Assembly (NCBI GenBank): GCA_016932895.1
Contig: JAFGCA010000029.1
Coordinates: forward strand, 1 to 5,146
Source of the DNA: Sedimentisphaerales bacterium
Lineage (GTDB): Bacteria; Planctomycetota; Phycisphaerae; Sedimentisphaerales; SG8-4
Length of the DNA: 5,146 nt
Reading direction: 5' to 3'
Part shown: piece by piece, positions 1-5,146 of the stretch
Numbering within the stretch: position 1 is the stretch's first letter
Layout of the letters: each line of letters starts with the position of its first letter
Made by a program: the position numbers and the translations under genes
The notes under the pieces: generated by a model
Database searches by the model: none
Told to the model about the DNA's origin: nothing
Seen by the model: the letters and a program-made list of their open reading frames with translations, nothing else

Positions 1-1757
1 CCGAACACCAACTGCTGTCCGCCCTTCATGCGATGGGCCAGGTCCTGGGTCGGCCCGCCGCGATAGGCTCGCCCGAACATCTGGATCGTGCCGCCGTAGA
101 CGGCCGGGAACGCCGGGACCGTGTTGGGCTCCTGCCAGTGCCACGTCAGGTATCCGTCGTGCCACTTGACGTAGGGCTCCGCGTTGCACTCGGTCGTCAG
201 CATGCACTCCGCGGGCTTCGCGGCGCGGATGGCGTCGAGCATCGCCCAGTATCCTTCCATCCACCAGTGGCCGCCGCCCAGTTCGTGGCCGTGCGAGCCG
301 TCGAAGCACAGACGCGGCGCCGCGGCCGCGATCTGATCGATGTACACGCCGCCGACGCCGTACTCGTTGAACAGGCGAAGCACGATGTCGCGGACCCGGT
401 TCTGCCAGAGCGGGGTCGCCGGGCACATGACCGCCAGCTTCACGCTGTTGCCGTCGGTCTCCTTGCTCTGGTAGGTCTCGACGTAGGGCTCGCCCTGTTC
501 GTTCTTCGTGGCCGCCGGCAGGGCGGTCCGGGTGAACTGCCAGTCCTCGGCTCCTTTGTCGTGCGTGTCCCACAGGCGCCCGTTGATGTAGGGCATCGGA
601 TAGACGCCCACGGCCTTGAGCTCGGCCGCTCCCTCGGCGAATCCGTCCTTCGTCGGGAAGTAGTGCGGATAGTCGTTGTCGAAGGGAATCTGGTGCCAGT
701 TGTACCAGTGGAAGCCGGCGGGCGTGCCGACGGCCTGGGCGAAGGCCTTCACGCGCGGGACGCAGTCGGAGGGCGCTCCTCCCGTCATCACCCAGGCGGG
801 CAGTTCCCGCATCCACAGCGGCGTGTCCTCGCGTCCGGCGGGCCCCAGCTTAGGCCACCATCGGGCCTCCCGGCTGGCCCAGGCGCGGTAGATCTGAGCG
901 GCGTCGAACCAGTCGCCGCGCAGCAGTTGCCATCGGGCCTCGCCCGGCAGTTCGAAACCGGCGCCCGCCTTGCCCATGCCGGCGACCGGATGCTCGAACC
1001 GCAGGGTCATCGCCCGCTGATCGGGCCGGCTCTCGCCGAAGATGTCTTTCGTCGAACCGAAGGGATCGTGTATGGCGACGTAGAGCCCGGTCCGAGCCGC
1101 CGGGTTGTAGGCCGCCATGTACTGCATCGAGGTCCAGCCGCTGGGGTAGGTCCCGCCTCGTTTATAGGACTTGCCCCAGAGGCCGGAGTGCTCCACCCCT
1201 GCGATGATCGGCAGGAACACACGACCATCCTGGCCGAGATCCCGCACGGACACCGCCGGGAACACGACGCGCCAGGGGGCCCATCCCGAGCTGTCGTTGA
1301 CGATCCGCAGGTCCCAGGAGAAAGCACTCTCAGCCTTCAGTGTAGCCAGGGTGACCTCCACCCGGATACCCTTGAGGCGATCGTCAGTCGGCGCTGCGAA
1401 CACCAGCTTGTACACCCCGGCGGTGCCATCCTGAGCTACGTCCACCTGCCGCCAGCCGGAATCGGCGGCCACCGTCACCCGTTCCTTCGTCGCTGCGTCC
1501 CGCACGGTCGCGGAGAACAGGGGAAGGGGGTCGTCGGCCAGCAACTCCTGGCGGGTGGCTGCATCGAGCAGGCTGAGCACGCGCAGGCCCTGCTCTGTCG
1601 TTTCCAGGACCATGCGCAGGTCGCCTGCCTCCACGGTGACCCGGCGGGTTATGGATGCACCCTGCGAGCTTTCGTTGGCCTGCTGGGCACACGCGGCGCC
1701 GGCGAGGATCGCAGCCGACAGAAAGAGAAGACGAAGTGTTTTGCTTTGCCCTTGCAT
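1..1757 (-). CDS. Exported DUF6259-like putative glycoside hydrolase, partial (3' end beyond window)
   Basis: ATG at 1757-1755 follows AGGAGGA with a 6-nt gap, and the frame stays open for 585 codons to the window edge. Residues 1-24 form a signal peptide: K6 and R9, a hydrophobic stretch L10-A22, and an Ala-Cys-Ala site before Gln25. Cys23 could instead be lipidated, but Gly at -3 is a poor lipobox. Residues about 35-300 look like a beta-rich N-terminal domain that includes H190-SGLWG and a Gly/Tyr/Trp-rich stretch. From about W315 an aromatic-rich TIM-barrel-like region follows: HWYNWHQ at 350, PYINGRLWD from 389, VYIDQ with Asp474, and TTECNAEPY with Glu523. Asp474 and Glu523 sit where barrel glycosidases carry their catalytic acids; this is inference. 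The overall pattern resembles DUF6259 proteins, often found in polysaccharide-degrading Planctomycetota and Lentisphaerota, whose substrate I cannot name. It probably acts outside the cytoplasm on a glycan. The coding call is firm; the family call is from memory of motifs. Confidence -1.
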   Translation of the reverse strand, partial: MQGQSKTLRLLFLSAAILAGAACAQQANESSQGASITRRVTVEAGDLRMVLETTEQGLRVLSLLDAATRQELLADDPLPLFSATVRDAATKERVTVAADSGWRQVDVAQDGTAGVYKLVFAAPTDDRLKGIRVEVTLATLKAESAFSWDLRIVNDSSGWAPWRVVFPAVSVRDLGQDGRVFLPIIAGVEHSGLWGKSYKRGGTYPSGWTSMQYMAAYNPAARTGLYVAIHDPFGSTKDIFGESRPDQRAMTLRFEHPVAGMGKAGAGFELPGEARWQLLRGDWFDAAQIYRAWASREARWWPKLGPAGREDTPLWMRELPAWVMTGGAPSDCVPRVKAFAQAVGTPAGFHWYNWHQIPFDNDYPHYFPTKDGFAEGAAELKAVGVYPMPYINGRLWDTHDKGAEDWQFTRTALPAATKNEQGEPYVETYQSKETDGNSVKLAVMCPATPLWQNRVRDIVLRLFNEYGVGGVYIDQIAAAAPRLCFDGSHGHELGGGHWWMEGYWAMLDAIRAAKPAECMLTTECNAEPYVKWHDGYLTWHWQEPNTVPAFPAVYGGTIQMFGRAYRGGPTQDLAHRMKGGQQLVF

Positions 1758-1763
1758 ACGGAT

Positions 1764-1770
1764 TCCTCCT
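1764..1770 (-). promoter_or_regulatory. Strong Shine-Dalgarno of the DUF6259-like gene
   Basis: AGGAGGA on the minus strand lies 6 nt upstream of the ATG at 1757. It fixes the start codon of the putative glycosidase and shows that the minus strand is the coding strand here, although the plus strand is also open over the same stretch. Confidence -1.
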
Positions 1771-1787
1771 AATCGTCATGTCTCGCG

Positions 1788-1816
1788 ATTGTAACCGTCG
1801 CCATCGACCCGGACAA
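1788..1816 (-). promoter_or_regulatory. Sigma70-like promoter of the DUF6259-like gene
   Basis: On the minus strand, TTGTCC (1816-1811; 4 of 6 against TTGACA) is followed after 17 nt by TACAAT (1793-1788; 5 of 6 against TATAAT). Transcription would start near 1781 and leave a leader of about 24 nt containing the Shine-Dalgarno. The spacing and the short leader make this a convincing housekeeping promoter. No operator is evident. An A8 tract on the plus strand (1838-1845) lies just upstream of the -35 and could act as an UP-like or bent element. Confidence -1.
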
Positions 1817-1885
1817 TCGATCCGGCCAGGGCTCTCGAAAAAAAAGGTCTCGCCTGTCGCCGCCGGAGCCTCCATTGTGCGATCA

Positions 1886-1911
1886 CTGGACTTCAGCAAA
1901 ATGGACATTGG
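1886..1911 (+). repeat. Left terminal inverted repeat of the palindromic element
   Basis: This 26-bp arm matches the reverse complement of 2066-2091 at 25 of 26 positions. The single difference is the A in CTTCAGC, where the other arm reads CTTCTGC. Pairing becomes patchy outside the arm (GAT matches, then two mismatches) and is lost inside it. Confidence -1.
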
Positions 1912-1917
1912 GTTTAC

Positions 1918-1960
1918 TTTAGGAAGGAAAAATCTTGTTCCTCGATTTTTCCTTCCTAAA
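1918..1960. repeat. Perfect 17-bp inverted repeat, 9-nt loop
   Basis: TTTAGGAAGGAAAAATC (1918-1934) and its exact complement (1944-1960) flank the 9-nt loop TTGTTCCTC. The stem is AT-rich, with a purine-rich and a pyrimidine-rich strand. It does not follow any coding region and lacks a trailing T tract on either strand, so it is not an ordinary intrinsic terminator. It is the first internal arm of the palindromic element. Confidence -1.
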
Positions 1961-1993
1961 TCTTAACCGTTGTTCAAATAACAAGTTACGCTG

Positions 1994-2059
1994 ATTCTTC
2001 AAGGAAATCGAAGCCCGCAGCGCCGCTGCGCGTCGGGGAATGAGATTTCCTTGAAGAAT
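1994..2059. repeat. Perfect 16-bp inverted repeat with palindromic GC-rich loop
   Basis: ATTCTTCAAGGAAATC (1994-2009) pairs perfectly with 2044-2059 across a 34-nt loop. The loop contains CGCAGCG and CGCTGCG (2016-2022 and 2024-2030) around a single C, which would form a second GC-rich hairpin on top of the stem. The base composition changes sharply from the AT-rich stem to the GC-rich cap. This is the last internal arm of the palindromic element. Confidence -1.
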
Positions 2060-2065
2060 ATAGAT

Positions 2066-2091
2066 CCAATGTCCATTTTGCAGAAGTCCAG
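2066..2091 (-). repeat. Right terminal inverted repeat of the palindromic element
   Basis: This is the complement of the left arm at 1886-1911 with one mismatch. It ends 79 nt before the preferred GTG start of the downstream gene. TGTCCA within it (2070-2075) lies 17 nt before TATCAT (2093-2098), so this end may contribute a weak outward -35 box. Confidence -1.
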
Positions 2092-2170
2092 CTATCATAT
2101 GGGGACCAGGTGCGACGGAAGCCGCGTCGGCCCGTCTGCCGGTGAGGTGTGGAGTGGGAGTCAAGGACCT

Positions 2171-4624
2171 GTGCGCAAGTCCCTTCGAAACCTTCTGTTG
2201 GGGGTGGGGGCGGCAGGGGTTGTCGCCGCCTGCCTGGCGACTCTCGTTCTTCGCAGGACGGGACCCGACCCTCAGGATGTGCTGAAGTCCCTGGCGGCAA
2301 CGACATCACCGGGCCGGCTGGTGATCGAGTACCCCCTGGATGAGACCCTGTTTCCACCCGAGATCGTGGCGCCGACGTTTCGATGGAGGGACGATGGCGT
2401 CGCCTCGGACCTATGGCTGGTCAGCATCGAGTTCGCCGACGGCCGACGTCGCATCGACTGTTTCGCTCAGCAGTCCCAATGGCGGCCCGAGCCGGCGGTC
2501 TGGGAGGAGATCAAACGCCGGTCGCTGGAAACGCCGGCGGCTGTGACCGTCGTTGGGATCGACGGCAAGTCGCGGTCGAAGGCCCTGTCCGTCGGGCGCA
2601 TCGCGATCCGGACCTCGTCGGACAAGGTCGCCGCGCCGCTGTTCTACCGGGAGGTCAATCTGCCCTTTGTCGATGCCGTGATGGATCCGTCCACCATTCG
2701 CTGGCGGTTCGGGTCCGTTTCGTCCGTGCAGAGGCCGCCGGTCGTGCTGGAGAACCTGCCGGTGTGCGGGAATTGCCACTCGTTCTCCGCCGACGGCGCC
2801 GTTCTGGGGATGGATATCGACTACGCCAACGACAAGGGCTCCTACGCCATCGCGCCGGTTCGGGAGTCCATGGCGCTCGACAAAGACGCGGTCATCACGT
2901 GGAGCGACTACAAGCGAGAGGAGAAAACGCCGACCTTCGGCCTGCTCTCGCAGGTCTCGCCCGACGGTCGGCATGTGGTGAGCACCGTCAAAGACGAGTC
3001 GGTCTTCGTCCCCAAGCCCGGCCTGGACTTCTCGCAACTGTTCTTTCCGGTCAAGGGGATCCTGTGCGTCCACGATCGCGCGAGGGGCACGTTCCAGTCG
3101 CTGCCGGGGGCCGACGATCCGAACCTGGTCCAGAGCAATCCGACGTGGAGTCTGGACGGCCGGTACATCGTCTTTGCCGCGACGCGGGCCTACAGCCTCC
3201 GGCGCAGCAGCGAATCGCGGACCGTTCTCCTTCGTCCGGCGGACTGCCGAGAATTCCTGGAAGACAGGAAGCCCTTCAAGTTCGACCTCTACCGCATCTC
3301 CTTCAATGAAGGCCGGGGAGGCAAAGCCGAGCCGCTGGCGGGGGCCTCCTTCAACGACAGGAGCAACTTCTTCCCGAAGTACTCCCCCGACGGCAAATGG
3401 ATCGTCTTCTGCCAGGCGGCCAACTACATGCTCCTCCAGCCCGACAGCGAGCTGTACATCATTCCCGCCGAGGGTGGCGAGGCTCGCAAGCTGCGCGCCA
3501 ATACCAAACGGATGAACTCCTGGCACAGCTTCTCGCCCAACGGCAAGTGGCTGGTCTTCTCGGGCAAGCCGGACTCGCCCTACACCAAGCTCTACCTGAC
3601 CCATATCGACGAAGAGGGCGAAAGCACTCCCGCGGTGCTCTTGGACCATCTGACCGCCCCGGACCGCGCCGCCAACATTCCGGAATTCGTCAACGCAGGT
3701 CCGACGGCGATCCGCCAGATTCGCGAGCAGTTCATCGACGACGTCTCCTATGCCCGCGCCGCATGGCAGTGCTTCAAGTCGAATGACTACGCAGGGGCCG
3801 AGCACCAGGCGAAGAAGGCCCTTTCGCTGAACCCCAAGTGCTATGACGCACTGCGCTGCCTGGGATTGACCCTGTTTGCCCGCGAGTTGCACGAGGAGGC
3901 CACTCGCTATCTGTCGGAGGCGGCCACGGTGAATCCGGCCGCAGGTGAAACCCAGGTCGATCTCGGAGCCGTCCTCATCGCCCAGGGCAGGCTCGATGAC
4001 GCGGTCCGCCATTTGCACAAGGCGCTGGAACTCGCCCCGAACAGCTCCGAGGCGTACTTCGATCTCGGCGTGGCAGAGGTTCGCCGCGGGAACAAGCAGG
4101 AGGCGCTGAAGTGCTGGCTGCGGGCGGCCCAACTCAACCCCGACAATTATCTGGCCCATCACAATTGCGCCGTAGGGCTGGGGGAACAGGGGAAAGTGGA
4201 TCAGGCCATCGAGTACTACCGCAAAGCCGCGAAGCTCAAGCCCGACGACCCTATGGCGAGGGTCCATCTGGGCAATGCTCTCTGTGCGAAAGGCGCGATT
4301 CAGGAGGGTCTGACGCATTTGTCCGACGCCGTGAACCTCGACCCTGCCAACGTCCCCGTCCGCCACAACTTGGCGACCACGCTGGCCCGGCTCAAGCGGC
4401 ACGACCAGGCCATACCGCATTTCCTGCGGATTCTGCGGTCCAACCCGCGCAACACCGGCGCACTGACGGCCCTCGCCGCCAGCTACGCCGAGACGAATCA
4501 GACGGACAAGGCCCTGAGCCGCCTGGAAGAGGCGTTGCGGATCGCCCAGTCCACGGGCAACCAGCGACTGGCCGGCGAGATCGCCAGGCAGATCGAGCGT
4601 TATGGTCAGCGTCCGCAGCGGTAG
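2171..4624 (+). CDS. Envelope-anchored PD40 beta-propeller / c-type heme motif / TPR protein
   Basis: A full-length gene of 817 codons from GTG at 2171. This start gives a clean N-terminus: basic RKSLR, then a hydrophobic stretch 8-27 containing V18-A-A-C21, which fits a lipobox or a membrane anchor. GGGAG lies 10 nt upstream. The frame is open further up, to ATG 2099 and TTG 2051, but those starts add polar residues before the signal and TTG 2051 lies inside the palindromic repeat. After the anchor comes a beta-sandwich-like region with an FPPEIVAPTFRW motif, then C199-GNC-H203, a c-type heme attachment motif. PD40/TolB-like blade motifs follow at S263 (SPDGRH), S327 (SLDGRYIVF), S405 (SPDGKWIVF) and S455 (SPNGKWLVF). 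From about residue 526 to the end run eight tandem 34-residue TPRs, each closing with an NP or equivalent turn. Export would fit heme attachment. The likely role is an extracytoplasmic scaffold or sensor, possibly redox-linked; its substrate or partner cannot be told. No terminator is visible after it. Confidence -1.
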   Translation: MRKSLRNLLLGVGAAGVVAACLATLVLRRTGPDPQDVLKSLAATTSPGRLVIEYPLDETLFPPEIVAPTFRWRDDGVASDLWLVSIEFADGRRRIDCFAQQSQWRPEPAVWEEIKRRSLETPAAVTVVGIDGKSRSKALSVGRIAIRTSSDKVAAPLFYREVNLPFVDAVMDPSTIRWRFGSVSSVQRPPVVLENLPVCGNCHSFSADGAVLGMDIDYANDKGSYAIAPVRESMALDKDAVITWSDYKREEKTPTFGLLSQVSPDGRHVVSTVKDESVFVPKPGLDFSQLFFPVKGILCVHDRARGTFQSLPGADDPNLVQSNPTWSLDGRYIVFAATRAYSLRRSSESRTVLLRPADCREFLEDRKPFKFDLYRISFNEGRGGKAEPLAGASFNDRSNFFPKYSPDGKWIVFCQAANYMLLQPDSELYIIPAEGGEARKLRANTKRMNSWHSFSPNGKWLVFSGKPDSPYTKLYLTHIDEEGESTPAVLLDHLTAPDRAANIPEFVNAGPTAIRQIREQFIDDVSYARAAWQCFKSNDYAGAEHQAKKALSLNPKCYDALRCLGLTLFARELHEEATRYLSEAATVNPAAGETQVDLGAVLIAQGRLDDAVRHLHKALELAPNSSEAYFDLGVAEVRRGNKQEALKCWLRAAQLNPDNYLAHHNCAVGLGEQGKVDQAIEYYRKAAKLKPDDPMARVHLGNALCAKGAIQEGLTHLSDAVNLDPANVPVRHNLATTLARLKRHDQAIPHFLRILRSNPRNTGALTALAASYAETNQTDKALSRLEEALRIAQSTGNQRLAGEIARQIERYGQRPQR

Positions 4625-4691
4625 CGCCTGCAGCGCAGAGACGCGGCAAATCCCCGTAGGACCGACAGAGTCGACCTGATCGCCAAACTTC

Positions 4692-4720
4692 TTGCAGTAC
4701 AGGCCGGTTTCGGGTAGAGT
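4692..4720 (+). promoter_or_regulatory. Putative promoter of the tRNA-Arg gene
   Basis: TTGCAG (4692-4697) and TAGAGT (4715-4720) are separated by 17 nt. The -10 matches consensus at 4 of 6 positions and the -35 at 3 of 6. Transcription would begin near 4727, about 20 nt before the tRNA 5' end, a usual distance for a tRNA leader. The boxes alone are weak; position and spacing support the call. Confidence -1.
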
Positions 4721-4746
4721 AGGCAAGAATGACACAGGAAAGTCTC

Positions 4747-4786
4747 GCGCCCGTAGCTCAGTAGGATAGAGCACCGGTTTCCTAAA
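4747..4786 (+). tRNA. tRNA-Arg(CCU) 5' half, truncated after the anticodon loop
   Basis: The 5' half of a tRNA is clear: acceptor strand GCGCCCG (4747-4753), TA, D-stem GCTC (4756-4759), D-loop AGTAGGATA, GAGC (4769-4772), A26, anticodon stem CCGGT (4774-4778) and loop TTCCTAA (4779-4785) with anticodon CCT at 4781-4783. The expected 3' stem ACCGG is replaced: only the first A at 4786 matches, then the sequence runs ACTTGATC. No variable loop, T-arm (GGTTCRA) or CGGGCGC acceptor strand is found in the remaining 360 bases. The gene is therefore broken at the anticodon loop, most likely by integration of the DNA that follows. It cannot give a normal tRNA unless the 3' half is supplied elsewhere. 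An intron is less likely because no group I core elements are visible. Confidence -1.
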
Positions 4787-4930
4787 ACTTGATCAAATCC
4801 ACCCTCTTTCTGTAATTACTGCTATATCCATCACTTAGAGAGTGGTAAGAATCCCAGAAATCGTAGATAACACACCTTTTGGTTGTAGTTTGGTTGTAGT
4901 TTTTCAGCGGCAAACGGCGGGCCCGGGAGT
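4787..4930. other. Putative attachment-site region of an integrated element
   Basis: This 144-bp non-coding stretch is noticeably richer in A and T than the flanking genes. It begins where tRNA identity ends and runs to the stop codon of the excisionase-like gene. It holds the palindrome TTGATCAA (4789-4796), an imperfect inverted repeat CCACCCTCT/AGAGAGTGG (4799-4807 and 4837-4845, one mismatch) and two tandem 11-bp repeats (4878-4899). Such features resemble the core and arm-binding sites of tyrosine-recombinase attachment regions. Crossover probably lay within TTTCCTAAA (4778-4786). No integrase is visible, so the assignment is inference from context. Confidence -1.
4878..4899. repeat. Two tandem 11-bp direct repeats (TTTGGTTGTAG)
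   Basis: TTTGGTTGTAG occurs twice head to tail (4878-4888 and 4889-4899) and is followed by T5. It lies 31 bp beyond the stop codon of the excisionase-like gene, on the tRNA side. An 11-bp period is one helical turn, so two protein copies could bind on the same DNA face, as integrase arm sites or excisionase sites do. This role is inferred; only the repeat itself is seen. Confidence -1.
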
Positions 4931-5146
4931 CTACAATCCCAGATGATCCTTGACCTTGGGGAAGCGCCGGGTGGGTAGGCGAGGTGGCTCCCCGGGCGAC
5001 GGCTTGACCTTCCTGGCATCAAGGTACTGATTGAGGGCGGAGCGTTTCACTCGGTAGTGTCCTTTCTGGGGCATCTTGCCCTCGTCGCCGACAACAAGGT
5101 CAACAGCCTCCAGGTCGCCGTTGCGGATCAGCCGGTAGACGATCGA
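4931..5146 (-). CDS. Excisionase-like HTH DNA-binding protein, C-terminal part (5' end beyond window)
   Basis: Reading leftward from the window edge, 71 codons end at TAG (4933-4931). The fragment starts SIVYRLIRNGDLEAV, continues GDEGKMPQKGHYRVKRSALN and then QYLDARKVK, and finishes with a Pro- and basic-rich tail ending DHLGL. This matches the second half of the HTH_17/excisionase fold (MerR-like winged helix): recognition helix with YRLIRNG, a wing around GHYRVKR and a closing helix SALNQYL. Such proteins bind DNA repeats near attachment sites and direct excision by a tyrosine recombinase, or act as small regulators. Its position 145 bp from a broken tRNA gene, with tandem 11-bp repeats between, favours a role in element excision. 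The start codon and any adjacent integrase gene are outside the window. Confidence -1.
   Translation of the reverse strand, partial: SIVYRLIRNGDLEAVDLVVGDEGKMPQKGHYRVKRSALNQYLDARKVKPSPGEPPRLPTRRFPKVKDHLGL

Larger units (their letters stand above)
1886..2091. mobile_element. Palindromic cloverleaf-like repeat element (MITE-like), 206 bp
   Basis: The two ends form an inverted repeat of 26 bp with one mismatch: 1886-1911 begins CTGGACTTC, and 2066-2091 is its complement ending GAAGTCCAG. Enclosed are a perfect 17-bp hairpin (1918-1960), a small hairpin (TTGTT/AACAA, 1970-1984, 5-nt loop) and a perfect 16-bp stem (1994-2009 with 2044-2059), whose loop holds a GC-rich palindrome (2016-2030). Most of the element can therefore pair with itself into a multi-arm fold. 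No convincing ORF or transposase is present. It sits in the divergent promoter region between two genes. The shape fits a miniature inverted-repeat element or another structured non-autonomous repeat. I see no clear target-site duplication: ATCA occurs at 1882-1885 and again at 2094-2097, but the second copy is 2 nt away from the repeat end. A structured leader RNA or a regulatory cruciform is the alternative. Confidence -1.

Noticed and set aside
33..1772. 579-codon open frame on the plus strand
   Set aside because: It is the antisense of the DUF6259-like gene. Its translation is Arg/Gly/Val/His-rich without a recognisable fold, while the minus strand has a Shine-Dalgarno, promoter, signal peptide and barrel motifs.
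1918..1960. Intrinsic terminator
   Set aside because: The hairpin is perfect but AT-rich, has no T tract after it on either strand, and lies between diverging genes with no transcript ending there.
1882..2097. ATCA target-site duplication around the palindromic element
   Set aside because: One copy touches the left repeat but the other is 2 nt away from the right repeat, and a 4-base match near an end is expected by chance.
1919..2164. Small minus-strand ORF of 81 codons over the palindromic element
   Set aside because: It is encoded mostly by the inverted repeats, lacks a good ribosome site and has no recognisable protein features.
2383..3309. 308-codon open frame on the plus strand
   Set aside because: It is a shifted frame inside the PD40-TPR gene with low-complexity Arg-rich translation.
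4625..4691. Terminator after the PD40-TPR gene
   Set aside because: A GCGC/GCGC mini-dyad is present just after the stop codon but is short and has no following T tract.
2411..4774. 787-codon open frame on the minus strand
   Set aside because: It is the antisense of the PD40-TPR gene, open because of high GC at third positions. It shows no domain pattern, and it begins inside the tRNA fragment.
4831..5022. 63-codon minus-strand open frame
   Set aside because: It overlaps the excisionase-like gene in another frame and the non-coding att region; its translation is Pro/Ser/Arg-rich with no family signal.
4787..5146. Group I intron interrupting tRNA-Arg(CCU)
   Set aside because: Bacterial group I introns do occur in tRNA anticodon loops, including tRNA-Arg(CCU), but I see no P7/P3/P8-like core and no tRNA 3' half, and the stretch contains a coding region on the other strand.

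Overview
The window is GC-rich, with long open frames on the antisense of every real gene, and looks like a chromosomal segment of an environmental bacterium. Two features suggest Planctomycetota or a relative in the PVC group: a secreted DUF6259-like glycosidase, and a protein combining PD40 beta-propeller repeats, one CxxCH motif and TPRs. This is inference from gene style; no phylogenetic marker is present.

Layout. (1) Positions 1-1757, minus strand: the 5' part (585 codons) of an exported DUF6259-like putative glycoside hydrolase. It has a strong Shine-Dalgarno and a good sigma70-like promoter, and its 3' end lies outside the window. (2) Positions 1758-2170: a divergent intergenic region dominated by a compact palindromic element at 1886-2091. 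A near-perfect 26-bp terminal inverted repeat encloses a perfect 17-bp hairpin, a small hairpin and a perfect 16-bp stem with a GC-rich palindrome in its loop. It looks like a MITE-type or other structured non-autonomous repeat. (3) Positions 2171-4624, plus strand: an envelope-anchored protein of about 817 residues. It has an N-terminal anchor or lipoprotein signal, a beta-sandwich-like region, a CGNCH c-type heme motif, at least four PD40 (TolB-like) repeats and eight consecutive 34-residue TPRs. (4) Positions 4692-4786: a putative promoter and the 5' half of a tRNA-Arg(CCU) gene, which stops abruptly after the anticodon loop. (5) Positions 4787-5146: less GC-rich DNA with tandem 11-bp repeats, then the C-terminal 71 codons of an excisionase-like HTH protein on the minus strand. 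Together these look like one end of an integrated element that recombined in the tRNA anticodon loop.

The two large genes diverge from the region holding the palindromic element. Nothing in the sequence links them in one pathway beyond both being predicted to be exported. The tRNA fragment and the excisionase-like gene belong to a separate, mobile context. The two most interesting observations are the cloverleaf-like repeat at 1886-2091 and the tRNA gene broken at its anticodon loop.
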